A DNA stretch of 64,000 bases, taken from Heterodera schachtii. Its lineage: Eukaryota > Nematoda > Chromadorea > Rhabditida > Heteroderidae. The notes under the pieces were generated by a model, which made no database searches, was not told the DNA's origin, and saw nothing but the letters and a program-made list of their open reading frames with translations. Below, one piece after another: positions 23,563 through 34,680 of the stretch. Position 1 is the stretch's first letter; the number at the start of each line of letters is the position of its first letter. The position numbers and the translations under genes are program-made. The stretch spans positions 1,150,492-1,214,491 of the forward strand of contig SIJG01000012.1 in the NCBI GenBank assembly GCA_023374025.1. The letters run 5' to 3'.

Positions 23563-26522
23563 TCACTCGTCTTTTCTGCACTTCGTCCAAATTTGTGCAA
23601 ACCGTCGCCTTTCCTCTTCCTCCACTTTTTTGTAATTGAGGCTAATTGTCATTTCATTGGTCGTTTTCTGCGTTTGTTGCTCCAAATTTTTCGTGGTACC
23701 TTTTGAACATCTTTCTTGTTAGCTGCTGGTGGTTCTCGCTAAAATTCGGAGCATTTGAATTACACACAATTAGTGGTTAAGATTTATGCCAAAGATTTGC
23801 TTTTTGGTAGAGTCCGGTAAAAAATTTTTATACCGGAATCGGAAAACAAAACCAAAAAACTGGTGTAATTTTGCTTAAAATTCGTCTAAAAGTTGCTAGA
23901 AAAATTTACGGGAATCTGAAAAAGCGGGACAATAGCGCCGATTTTTCCCGTCGTCTCGTAAAAATTCCGTCCCGGTAAAAAAGACGAGGGTTTTCCCGCC
24001 GTGGGAATCCGTCCGCGTAAAAAAAAAAAGATTTTCCCGCCGCGGGAATCTCGCGTTCCCACCGGTCTCAACACTTTTTGAAAAACTCAATTAAGCACAC
24101 CGATTTTTTCTTATTGCGAGAGATGATCGTTGTTGATGTGTGCTGTTTGTTTGTTGGTGTTGGCTGCGAGTTTTTTGGCGATGGCTTATGCGTAGACGAC
24201 GAAGCGATTGTTGTATTTACCAAAGGCTGCTGCTTCTTCGGATTAGTAAAAGGCACGAACGGAATTGCGTTGATGTTGAGAGGTGCCTGCTGGAAGAGCA
24301 ATAAATAAAGTGATAAAATTTAGAAATTTTTCAAGAAAAAAATCTTAATTTTTTCAATAGAAAAGTCTACGAAAAAAAAAATTTTCGAGAACTTTTCAGC
24401 GATTTTTTGGAAAATTTTTTTGAAAAATCTTAGTAATTCACCGTAAAAATTTCTCGAAAATTTTTTTTTCTTAGCATTTTCTTATGAAAACTTTCTAAGA
24501 TTTTGCTATCCCCAACATGGGAGCATTTCGTTCCTCCCCCCTCCCATATCAGTTCCCCCTCCCAAGCTAAAACTTTTTAAAGTAATTTTGGGAAATTAAA
24601 AAAACAAAAAATTTGATGGTTTTTCTAATTTTTCGGGAGTACGAGTTGGTCTAGAAACGTGTTGGGCTTTTTTTTACCTCTAAAACCGTAACAAAAATTT
24701 AAAAAAATAAAATAAAATTAGCACCGAGTTTCGTAAGCGCATAGCGGTCGTCTGTTTGTACACTTGGGTGGGGATTGGTGTGGATTTCTGAGTTGATGAT
24801 GATGCAATTGGTGTATTTGGCAATGATTTTTTGTTGGAAGGCACAAAACGAACTGCTGGAGCAGCAGCAACAGCTTTGCTATTGAGTGGTTGTTTCTGAA
24901 ATTTAAACAAAAATAATATGCAACAAGAAAACAAAAAGACAAATAAAAGCATGTCATTTTGTAAAAGTCAGGCCCGTACCAGGAAAAAATTTCGGGAGGG
25001 GCAACCGAAGAGCTTCTTTTCTTTTTTTTTGCTCTTCGGGCCAGAAAATTTTTTTCTCCATCGTATATTATTAAGAAATTTTGTTAAAAAATTTTAAAAA
25101 ATTGCCCATTTTTACTGGAAAAATTTTACATTTCGGGGGGGGGGGCACCTCCCCCCCCCTGGTTACGGGCCTGGTAAAAGTGCCAACTTTTACAGAGAAT
25201 TTCCAAGAAAAACTAGTCATAACTTTTCCTAAAAATCAAATGATAATGCTTGGGTTGTTCTACTAGGCTAAAAAATTTCATAATTTGCTTCAATTAAAAA
25301 AAAATTACATAATTTTTTTATCATTTTTGGTCACAATTTTCTGAAAATGTATAAAAAAAATTTTGAAATTTATTAAACGACCTAGCGACCAAACAAAAGT
25401 ACCGGTTTCGACGATTTTTGCAAAATCGAGACAGGTTTATTCGCTTGAGCTGCTGCGATTGGCGAAGGTTGTTTCTTCAATTTTTTGTGCGTCAAATTCG
25501 GCGACGCCCTTTTGCCGCCACTTTTACAATTCAATGGCACCAAACCACCATCTTTTTTGATTGGTTTTGTTTGCGATGAAGATAAAGGCATTCGGACAAC
25601 CAGGACATCCGTTATCAGTTGGCCGGGAATTTGGATAATCTGATTGCCAAGACTGACGCCATTCCTTAATTAAGGGATTGTTGTTGTTTTGAGATCATTT
25701 CAAATACTGGGAGAAAAAAATAACTAACACTCTTGTGCACTTTATGAGCAAAATTTTCAGTTTATTTGGCCATAATTTTTTTTTCGTATTTGGTCAAATA
25801 AAGAAAAATAATAATAATTTTTGAATGTACTCGAAAAAAGGTGGTTTTTCTCGATGTAATTTTTTTTCATGCAGTTTTTGCTCTTTTCTTGTATTTATTA
25901 TAGAGATCGACCTGGACCTGGACCAAGGCCTGGATTTTCCAGGTCTCGAGGAGCCTGGGCCTTTGATTTTCATCGATTTTTGTCCAGGAAATCAGAGGTC
26001 TCTAACATGGAAACCTACTTCATACCCAGGCTTTTTTCAAAATACCGATTTTCGGTGCTTTATAAATTGCCGGGAACCCGAACTCGAACAAAAATTGAAA
26101 TTTTGCATTTTTCGAATTATGATACGAAACCGGAATTGGTTAATTTGCATATAGCGCCGAAGTTATGGCCAAAGTTAACTGATTATTGGACTCTCATAAA
26201 GTGCACTCTAGAGCCCAAGAAAAACTAAACCTGAATGGCCTTTCAATTGTTATATGCGCATTTGTTGGGTCGACCTTCAACACCAGCCCCTGGTAAACAC
26301 CTTCAGTGCCACAATCGAGGCGGACAAGAGATCCGCAAAATTCAACAGTGGCTTCTTCCTCACAACTCTGAAATGATTGTAGCGGAATGAATGGACGGGG
26401 AAAAGCAAAAGCCAAAAAGCCGAGATAAATAATTGGGGAAAAAACATTTTTTTTAATTGTAAAATCCATTTCATTCATCATACCGTCTTTGTCACATCTT
26501 CAGCACCAGTTTTTGATTCCAT
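23563..26522 (-). CDS. EDC3-like protein A: LSm domain with low-complexity tail
   Basis: Exons 26484-26522, 26231-26367, 25403-25664, 24725-24895 and 24101-24289 are well supported and in phase. After MESKTGAEDVTKT the LSm domain runs VEFCGSLVRLDCGTEGVYQG, LVLKVDPTNAHITIERPF, RNGVSLGNQIIQIPGQLI, TDVLVVRMP, matching EDC3 LSm order. Exons 3-5 encode Lys/Ser/Pro/Gln-rich linkers, two of which repeat the pattern P.NT.IASSST(H/Q)K. The last exon is ambiguous: the longest frame after 23720 gives KVEEEERRRFAQIWTKCRKD with a stop at 23563, but two other frames are also open there. No FDF or YjeF_N segment is seen. Tandem paralogue of gene B. Confidence 0.65.
24969..25173. mobile_element. 205-bp hAT-type MITE, 8-bp TSD GTAAAAGT
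   Basis: Ends CAGGCCCGTACCAGG and CCTGGTTACGGGCCTG are inverted, flanked by GTAAAAGT at 24961-24968 and 25174-25181. Lies in intron 3 of EDC3-like gene A. Contains poly-G and poly-C tracts near the right end. Confidence 0.85.
25735..26206. repeat. foldback element with 14-bp ends GTGCACTTTATGAG
   Basis: GTGCACTTTATGAG at 25735-25748 and its perfect reverse complement at 26193-26206 bound a 472-bp stretch that fills intron 2 of EDC3-like gene A. Further copies of the end sequence lie at 21433-21446 and 21806-21819 in opposite orientations, on each side of exon 3 of gene B. A translated match over 25870-26150 (DLDQGLDFPGLEEPG-like) is repeat-derived; the same repeat type recurs at 43.9 kb. Confidence 0.65.
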
Positions 26523-26775
26523 TTAGAGAAGATTGTGTGTCTCAATCAGTATACAAATTTATAATACAGCTGAAAAAGTTATTATTTTACCATCATGGAC
26601 AAGTAAAAAAAAAGGGAAAAAAAGGCGGAAAAAATCATTGACGTAAAAAAAACGTCAATGCATTCACATATAAAACAGAGTATTCGATTCATAATGCCAA
26701 TCTCAAAGTAAGAGGAACTTGCAAAGATTTTAAAATATAAAATTAAAAGAAAAAAAATAAATTAAAATACATATG

Positions 26776-27078
26776 CCAATCTATAGGTTTTCGTGGTCGC
26801 TGATCGCGAATCCGGTACTCATTTCGGCCAATTTCAAATCTCGGACCCGACTTCGAACAAAAAGTCGAAAATCAAATTTTTGGTTTTCATATTATTGGTC
26901 AACATTGTTTAAATACAAGGAAACGAACTGAAAGTCACCAATGCTTCAATTAAAAACATTTAAACCATTTTAGACTAAAAATAAAAATTTTAATTTTTCG
27001 ACTTCGGGTCCGGGATTTGGAATTGGCCGAAATGAATGCCGGATTCGCGATCAGCGACCCAGAAAACCTGTAGATTGG
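26776..27078. repeat. 303-bp foldback element
   Basis: CCAATCTATAGGTTTTCG and GATCGCGAATCCGG at the left pair with CCGGATTCGCGATC and CCTGTAGATTGG at the right. The interior is AT-rich. Located between EDC3-like gene A and the F-box-like gene. Confidence 0.65.
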
Positions 27079-27493
27079 CGTCTTTTATTCTGAAATGTAA
27101 AAATTTTTGTGTATGGGGCCTAAACTACACAAGAGCCCAAACCCATTTAATCCCTAATTAACAATGAGCACTCTAATTATCACAATGCATTTTACAAATG
27201 CACATCAAATACAATGGAAATGGACGAATTTTGCGGCAAGCAAAGGTCAAATAGGTATATACAAACAAATTATATACATAATATTGAAATGGCAAAGTGC
27301 CAACATCATTTCGATCACATAATCACATCAATTAATAAATTAATTCATTTCTTGTTGCTGATCACTCGGCTCGGGAGAAGCGTCGTCGAGAAGACTAAAA
27401 AAAACGATGATATAATTGAACTTTAAGCCCATTCAATTTTTAAGGGTCCAATGGCATTCTATGAGTCCAACCATTAACCATCTCCTAAATTTT

Positions 27494-27784
27494 GGTACTT
27501 TTTCACTTTAATCCACATAAAAAAAAAATTTTTTTTCTGGGTTTTAGGGGGGCGCTGATCGCGAATATGACATTCATTTCCACCCATTTAAATCCCTGAC
27601 TAGTGCATTTGAATCGTTTTTGGACAATACATGTGAATTTTGATAAAAAATTAATTTCTACTTTTGTTCGAGTTCGAGTCTGGGGTTCTAAATAGGTGGA
27701 AATGAATGTCATATTCATAATCAGCGCCCCCGAAAACCCAGAAAAAAAAAAAAAAATTTATGTGGCGTAAAGTGAAAAAGTACC
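27494..27784. repeat. 291-bp foldback element
   Basis: GGTACTTTTTCACTTTA at 27494 pairs with TAAAGTGAAAAAGTACC ending at 27784; inner arms GGGCGCTGATCGCGAATATG and CATATTCATAATCAGCGCCC also pair. The inner GCTGATCGCGAAT block is shared with the neighbouring element at 26776-27078, so the two are related. Confidence 0.65.
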
Positions 27785-27886
27785 TAAATTTTTTTGTACC
27801 ACACCTAATTCTGTCAAATCTAATCAAAAAGTTGGTTAGACTCAAAGTCTAATTGGAATCAAAACAAAATCAAAATCTTAAGTTGT

Positions 27887-29347
27887 TCACCCTTCGTCGA
27901 ATCCACCGTCTCTGATCAAAAAGTGAATTGGATTCGGCGGTGTAAGCAATTCATGTAGCACATTTTGCCAGTTCCTCTCATCCCATTCAATTGGACAACG
28001 CGTGAGCAAAACATAGTTTATGCTATCTGGTGCCAGACTCAATTGCTCCCCAGTCACTTCGTTGAACAGATCAAATGGCACAACAGAGCCCATTAAAGTT
28101 GACGAATATTTCAAGTAAATGCGGAAAGTCACTGGTGAAGAAGCATAGGAAAATGCCTAAAAATGGGGACAAAAATTTATGGAAAACCCATTAAAAACGG
28201 GGGGAATAATCTCCACCTCTTTGAGCTGTTCCATTGTTGACGACCATTGGTCAACCAGTGAAGGATTAACACGGCAAGCGATCCACTTCGGCACACCGTC
28301 CGGACGAGGCGTGAACAGCCATTTGGCCACTGCTTGGCCATCCGACGCCATGGCACTGTCATCGGGCGGAAAAGCGGGCACAAAGTCGACATTCAAAGAG
28401 ACATAGCGAAGTGATGGACAATTGCTGAGCACTGATGGGTCCAATTGACGCAAACGGCGAAAAAAGTTGCTGTTCAAAAGCATCAGATGCATGGAATCGC
28501 GGAGCATTGGCCAAATGTTGAGCAAAAAGTAGTCCCAAATGCGATCAGTGCCCGTGAAAATGTCCAAAAAGATTCCACAAACGCCCAAAAGACGGTGAAA
28601 ATGGCGGAGAAATGCGACGACATTTTGATCGATGTAGCTGAAAAGCGCAGAAAATGTGATGGCAACAAATCAGTTCCAATCTAATCAGTTTGTTACATGA
28701 TCTGAATGCTTCTGAATCCAAGCATTTTGTTCGGCAACGGATTTCGCGGGATTGGCAAAGGTTTCCCATCGGATTTGACAATTTGCATTTTCTTCGTGCC
28801 ATTTTCTTCAATTTCCCATTGGATTAGCAATTGTTTGTCCATTCTCCATTTGCGCGTTTTGAAATGTTCGTCCACCCGGAGGTCAAATCGACGGCTGATC
28901 AGTCCAATTTCGAGGCCAAGTTGAGAAGGCGCAAGGAAATCGAACACCGCCAGCCAACAATCGGCGCAGATAAAGCTGAAAAATAGTTTTATGGAATTCT
29001 CAATTTTTTTTTTTTTACATTTTTTTGCGAGGGCGTCGTTGTTTTTTGAAATGATACAAAATGAACCAAAGAATGGTGGCACAATCAACCAACAGAAGAA
29101 GCACGGCACGCCAACTGAAAATGAATTGGATAAATGATGAATGAAGGAAAGGGGGAAAAGCAAAGTGAGGGAATCCAAAAGTGAAGTTTTAGCTTTTTTT
29201 AATCTTTTTTTATGCAGATAAAGCTCTAGACCTCGAAAATTGGTTTTGAAATTTTTATCTCCCAATTCTGCTGGTCAAAAACTGAGCAAAAGAAATCCGG
29301 AAAATCAGAAAAAAAAAACACTAAACGTACAGAATTTCTGAAGACAT
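27887..29347 (-). CDS. membrane-anchored F-box-like protein, 5 exons, 360 aa
   Basis: Exons 29331-29347, 29019-29114, 28697-28975, 28217-28637 and 27887-28156, all in phase (1083 nt). Residues 1-38 start MSSEILWRAVLLLLVDCATI, a membrane segment followed by Lys/Arg-rich FKKQRRPRKK. The F-box-like region follows: IFICADCWLAVFDFLAPSQL, then ISRRFDLRVDEHF. Later segments include YIDQNVVAFLRHFHRLLG, NIWPMLRDSMHLMLLNS and RRLRQLDPSVLSNCPSLRYV. The C-terminal part contains VTFRIYLKYSS, GEQLSLAPDSINYVLLTRCP and ends RDGGFDEG. I associate this architecture, from memory, with F-box-related families in cyst nematodes. F-box proteins usually act as substrate adaptors of SCF ubiquitin ligases; here an N-terminal anchor would place the domain at a membrane. 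Confidence 0.75.
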
Positions 29348-30603
29348 TTGCAGCAACAAAGTGACCGGAAAATATAAGGGAAATTGAATGAGAGAATGGA
29401 AGAAATATGGGCATTTTTATACTAAACTCTGCCAACTCGGAGCCGAAATCACGACAATGCCGTCAATTTTTCGAATTTAATAAAACCGAACAAATGTTTG
29501 TACAAAAGTTTTGAATGCATAAAATTTTTGTAACTTTTGCAAGCAGATAGCCTCTGTGCTAAAGTAGGTATATTTTCCTGCAAAATTTCGTCACTCTGAC
29601 AACTACGAACTGAAGAAGAAAATCAGCATTTTCAAGCTTCGTGGATTTTAAAAAAAAAATATAAAAAGTAGGGTAGGTCGGGACCGGGACCAAAACACGG
29701 ACAACTGAGTACCGAAGTCCCGGTTTTGACCAGTTTTGATCGGGACCGGGAAATTCCCGTTTTTTCCCGGTTTTCCCAGCCAAAAAGTCCCGGTCCCGGT
29801 TTTGTCCAAAATTCCCGGTCACGACCTTTCTATGTGTATTCATTTCCCCCGCGTCGTTTCCCACAGAAAATTTTCAAATAGGAATTTTTCAAAAAAATCC
29901 TTAGGAAATTTTTTTCATAAAAAAAATTAGAAGAAAAAAATTTTCAGCGATTTTTTGAAAAAACTTTATGTAATTCATCGTAAAGTTTTGAAAAATCGTT
30001 TAAAGTCAAAGCGATGAAAATGTGTTCTCGACTCCCGGGTCCAGTGAACAGCGGAATGAGTGATAATTTGGGAAATAACCGATTATTTTTGAATTTTTTT
30101 ATGATGAATTGTGTTGATTGATGATATTTTGTTTGCTCTTTGAACTGCTTGCTTTCTTTCGTTCATTTTTTTGTGTCCGAATGCATCGCAACTGCGACGG
30201 GGAAGAGTACGGTTCAAATTTGTGGGCACTCCTACATAAAATGGCATTTGATTTTCATAGTAATCAGTAGGGATGGGACTAAATGAAAATATGTTAACAA
30301 ATCAGAAAGAAATTACCAACATTTTTCCGGCGGCGCCTATCGGCACCGCCGGACCCCGTCCCCTCGCCCATTCCTCAAAATTTTTTGAAAAAGACGCTGC
30401 AAAAAAATTGTTAAAAATCTGATTTTTTGATCCCGAATGAACTGAAAATAATTTACAATTGCTTATGTTTTCCACAAAATTGTTAAAATCCATTTCGGGA
30501 ATTCATTTCTAAGCCGGAATTGCTCAGAAAAATAGTTGGCGGCGAGAAATATGTTGCAAATGCTTGATTTTGTTGAATAAAAATGCGTTTTAAAGTTCTG
30601 GAA
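29348..30603. other. intergenic DNA with a CCGGGACC repeat
   Basis: 29686-29830 is a degenerate hairpin built from GGGACCGGGA and TCCCGGTCCCGG blocks, with ends near GTCGGGACCGGG and CCCGGTCACGAC. Related copies occur at 49355-49544 and about 56515-56635. 30326-30360 carries the GC-rich palindrome in reverse orientation. No gene seen. Confidence 0.5.
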
Positions 30604-31562
30604 CAGGGCTGTGCGAAAATCACAAAAAAATTTTTTCGTATACGAAAACGAAACGAAAAAGTGCATTCGATACGAAAACGAAACACGAAACGAAAAAAAA
30701 TATTTTGAAAACCGAAAACGAAACACGAAACGAAAAAATTTTGACGGACGAAAACGAAACACGAAAACGAAAAAATAACCATTTTCGTACGAAACGAAAC
30801 GAAAAAACCGAAAATTTTTTGAACTTCTTTCAATCATAATTAAGAAACATAAAACTTATAAAATTGTATCCTCTAACTGAAGGAATGAAGATCCTAGTAG
30901 GTGGAAAAGCTAATTTTTCGATAAAAATGTATTAAAATGTTATGTTTTTCACATGCTATTATGGAAATTTAACGATTTTTGGGGAAGAAATTAGCAAATC
31001 GTACATTTCGGTGAAACCGTGCTGAAAAAAAAAATTTTCAAACATTTTTTTTGCGGTGTATTTTTTTTTTACAAGTTGATGAATGGGAATTAGGTCCGGC
31101 GCGCCGATAGGCGACGCGGGGAAAATTTTTGAAAATTTGAGTGCTATTTCATAGCAGATTTCTATTAAAATCGGTAAAACATGATTAAAAAATCGGTAAA
31201 ATAAAGTGCGGTCATGCGGGATCGAACATTAATGCACAGCACAAAATAAACCTGCTGTTTTCACCACTAAACTACAATACTTAATTAATAACACTTATTA
31301 TTTCTTACCAAAAAAGTCATTCTTAAGGGTGTAAATATTTTCGTCTTTTTCGTAAAATATTGCGCTGACGAAAACGAAACGAAAATCCAAAATTTTAAAA
31401 ACCGAAAACGAAACACGAAACGAAAAACAAAATTTTGAAAACCGAAACCGAAAACGAAATGAAAAAACTTTAGCGGACGAAAACGAAACACGAAAACGAA
31501 ACTCAAAAAGTGCCGAAAATGTAGGACGAAACGAAAACGACACGAAATTTCGTCCAGCCCTG
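30604..31562. mobile_element. 959-bp hAT-type MITE, perfect 8-bp TSD TTCTGGAA
   Basis: Begins CAGGGCTGTGCGAAA and ends TTTCGTCCAGCCCTG. TTCTGGAA flanks it at 30596-30603 and 31563-31570. Both sub-ends are built of ACGAAAACGAAACACGAAAC repeats, and the middle holds a diverged copy of the GC-rich palindrome at about 31094-31120. No transposase. Confidence 0.85.
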
Positions 31563-32039
31563 TTCTGGAAGCGTGTTTTAAAAATGTCCTTATTTTTGAC
31601 TCTAAAATCTTATTTTTGACCAGTGATGTTCTTATTTCGGGAAATTTTCAATGGTAACCCTGTTTGTCATATGATAATTTTCAAACAGATTTTTTTTCAA
31701 ATATATTTGTGTCATAAAAAATTAAATTAAAAAATCCAGAAATTGGTATTCTTATAAATATTTATGCATTTTTGGTTTACCTGAAAATTGTTTTGTTGAA
31801 AAATTTGCAAAAAAAAAGGAAAAGTTAAAAAAATTAAATTTTATAAAATGCTTGACATAATTTCCAACTGTAAAAGTGTGAATGTCTTTTTTTTTTTTTT
31901 GCATTTTTGTCGTGTGTTAATTTAAATTAGAAAATAACTGTGTATTTTCTTAAATATTTAGAAATTTTCAATGATTTCTTTTTAATAATAAATCCTTGCC
32001 CTAATGTCAGAATTCCTTCTTAAATACATAAAAATCTCC

Positions 32040-32560
32040 CGATTTTTCTTTATTTTTAAGCTTAATACCACTAACATATCCAATCTACGTTTATCGTTTA
32101 TTCATTCCTAATAGCAAGTGTCTTTTTGGGGGCACTTTATTTGTTGTGGAGCTTCATAACTTTATTCGCATTCAAAATAATTTCACAATATAATTTAAAT
32201 GTGTAATAAAAAAAAAGAGAATTTTGAACAAATTGTGAGGTGAGGAGAATGAATTCAAAAAAATTCAAAAAATAAAATATCAATCAATATGAATACAAAA
32301 TAATTATTGAGTATATATGTGGTTCATATGCCATTTCAAAGTTGCCATGTTAAACCAGGCATGAGCAGCACCAACACGAAATGATGAGGAGAACTAATTT
32401 TAAAAGAAAATTTTTTTATTTTATTTTAAATAATAATAATTGGTGACCGGAAATTTTTGTCTTCCCATCCCAAATTCAGCTTGCCTTTCTGATGAATTAT
32501 TAAACACATTGGTAATTAGGTCTATTGTCTCGATTAGGGCGAATGTTAGTATACAACAAA
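32040..32560 (-). pseudogene. decayed copy of gene W (last exon and flanks)
   Basis: 32040-32400 aligns with 13140-13480 and keeps the last codons as CWCCSCLV followed by a stop (32350-32352), but the splice acceptor is gone. 32440-32560 matches the flank of the first W exon with that exon deleted. This is what remains of W in the second duplication block. Confidence 0.5.
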
Positions 32561-32765
32561 AAACAAAATATGTCATAAACTACGGTCGAATAAACCCATA
32601 ATTATGGACTATAAAACCAAAAACTAGCCAAATTGTATGGACTGGTATTTGAACTAAAAACTGCTAAATTCTTAGCCCAACAAAAAATGGAAATTCTAAA
32701 ATTGAATAATTATGCCATAACAGAAAAAACTTTTTTGCGTTTCAATTTAAAAATATTTAGGTAAA

Positions 32766-33226
32766 TTAAGTCTCTTGCAATTGAAACGCTTAAAAATTGT
32801 TTGCCCCGTTGTCAATTTAATTTATAAAAAAAGTTTTTCAAAAAATTATGCCAGCTTTTTGCAATTTTCGTCACCATTTTGCCCATTCTAACATTAATTA
32901 AAATCAAATTACCCTTCCGGAATGCTTGTTCAAGCAGTTTTTCCGTTGCGGTTTTGGCGACCATGATGATCAGATCTTTGCCAAGATCGTGCAGAAAAGT
33001 TCCGATTCCGCCAAGGCCTTTGAGCAGCGTGATCAGCACGTCCCATCAGTCGAAGGATCTTTTGTGGCGGATGACGACGGCAGTTGCATTGGTGGCAATC
33101 AACGAATTGTCCAGGATGGGATTGTTCCCAAACAAAACCATTGGCCATGTTGCATTGGCAAAATTTGTTCCATGGCCATTGTTCGGGGCAGTGGCATTCT
33201 CTTTTAACACGTCTTCTCGGCGTATA
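32766..33226 (-). pseudogene. amphipathic-peptide precursor frame with one in-frame TGA
   Basis: Exon 32913-33226 and a likely last exon 32766-32788 join in phase. The frame reads REDVLKENATAPNNGHG, NPILDNSLIATNATAVVIRH, then KRSFD, a TGA at 33046-33048, and WDVLITLLKGLGGIGTFLHD, LGKDLIIMVAKTATEKLLEQ, AFRK. Codon choice (GCC, GTC, ATC, CTG) is typical of coding DNA. A KR cleavage site before a Gly/Leu/Lys amphipathic helix looks like an antimicrobial-type precursor, but this is inference. A second frame of the same exon is also open (RVKRECHCPEQWPWNKFC, FVDCHQCNCRRHPP) and joins the exon at 33274-33356 in phase. I cannot decide which is used. No signal peptide exon was found. Confidence 0.4.
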
Positions 33227-33273
33227 CTTAATTAGTTTTGTATTGTAAAAGATTTCATTTAAAATCTCGCTAC

Positions 33274-33950
33274 ATTGTCTTTATCGGGGCATTTATGAGC
33301 GTCTTGAGGCCAAGGAAGTATTCCTTCGATCAATTTCTTCAGCAGAAGAATTCGTTCTAAATGATTTTCAATTTATTGAAAATATAAAATAAAACCTACG
33401 TAGCCCGATACACGTGGAAAGCAATTCATTAAGCTTTCCTAAATTTATTAAATTATGAGATTCTGATCTCATTAGGCCTTATTTTATCAAAAAATTGCCT
33501 TCTTTGAGGATGGCACGCTGCCATGTGCAGTTTTTCGGGCATTCGCTTTGCGTTGTTTGGCAACCCTTCAGCTCAGATGCAGGCTAAATCAAGCATTTAA
33601 TTATTAAAAAAAAATATATAATATTTAATTTATTTTCCGCTTAAACCAACCTTTTTTGCAGCACACCCACGCGTAGCCCTTCACACAGCAATCGCCGGCC
33701 CGTGTTTTCATGCCATCTGACGGGAAGCAGCTTCCCCATCCGCATTTGCATATCCGGCAGACGTCGATGAGTTGGGGCGCATAAAATATGGAAATGATGC
33801 AAAAATATAACCCTAATTCCCAATATTTTTCAACTTTTTCTCAGCGGGTGTAGACGTAGTTTTCTCTGCAACAGGCGCTTGCGACTGCTCCAGGACTAAT
33901 GTGACAAGCTCCCCAACTGCAGGTACACGCCCTTGCGACCGACTCGCAAT
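33274..33950 (-). CDS. Cys-rich exons with CxCxWGxC modules, gene X
   Basis: Four probable exons: 33841-33950, 33651-33812, 33499-33583 and 33274-33356. The first gives CESVARACTCSWGACHISPG, ASACCRENYVYTR; the second CRICKCGWGSCFPSDG, DCCVKGYAWVCC. Both repeat the CxCGWxxC ... CCxxGY module of CGW exon 4. The third gives GCQTTQSECPKNCTW and joins the fourth (RILLLKKLIEGILPWPQDAH, KCPDKDN) in phase only if a GC donor (G|GCAATT) is used. The first two joins do not keep phase cleanly and no start codon was found: exon 1 of the related block at 34.2 kb lost its ATG. Possibly a decaying gene. Confidence 0.4.
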
Positions 33951-34209
33951 CTGTGAAACAAAATTATTTATAAAAAAAAATTAATTAAAACACTTTTTTA
34001 AATAGAGATACTCGTGCAATTTGGGCTATTGTAGTACTGGTTTGAGATATTACGTAGTATTAAAACTTGAGGTAATAATAAAAACAAAAATTGCTGCTAT
34101 TGTTATTGACTTAAAAATTATTTAAAAAATTTTTTTTCAGTTATTCCCTTAAAATTATTTTTGCATTTATTTTATTAAATTAATTCTAAACAAAATGTTT
34201 TCTTGCTAT

Positions 34210-34680
34210 TCTAATCTTAAAGCAGTCCTTTCCTAACCCAAAAAAGCTACTGAACCCAATAGAGTGATATTATTAGGAGCCATCCCGTCCTAACCCAAGA
34301 ACTGATTTTTCAATGGCCTGATCCCGCTATTTATGCACCCAATCGGCTTTAGAAACGATTTGGGAAGGAACGGAGTTAATGGGCGTAACTGAAAGAAAAA
34401 CCAACCCCGCAGAATGGAATCCATCCAAATTTGCTTAGATTTCTGTTTTCTGATGATTCATTTCTCATTTTCCATCCACAAATGTCCATTTTTGTTCGCT
34501 TTTCTCCTTCCCAATACTAAAAGTACGATGTGAATCACTGTTTTGCTCATCTCCACTGATTGCTAAATGCTAACACAAATTTTCCAAAGTTGATCGGAAT
34601 GGGCAAAAAAAACGAATGGAAATCGAATGGATAGATTAAATCATAAAGTAATCGTCGTTTTGAATTTTTAATAAAATTGA
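34210..34680 (-). promoter_or_regulatory. decayed copy of the gene Z promoter and first exon
   Basis: Aligns with 16250-16700. GCATAAATAG is kept at 34327-34336 and TGAATCACTGTTTTGCTCATC at about 34531-34551. The position equivalent to the gene Z start has lost the ATG and the GTAGGC donor. 34680-35100 is AT-rich with no gene. Confidence 0.5.

Noticed and set aside
25825..26228. Overlapping plus-strand frames rich in Asp/Leu/Pro-Gly
   Set aside because: They fall inside the foldback element in an EDC3-like intron and recur as the CCTGGACC repeat at 43.9 kb, so they are repeat-derived.
30463..31543. Minus-strand frames made of FVFRFR repeats
   Set aside because: They translate the GAAACACGAAAACGAAAC repeats of the hAT-type MITE.
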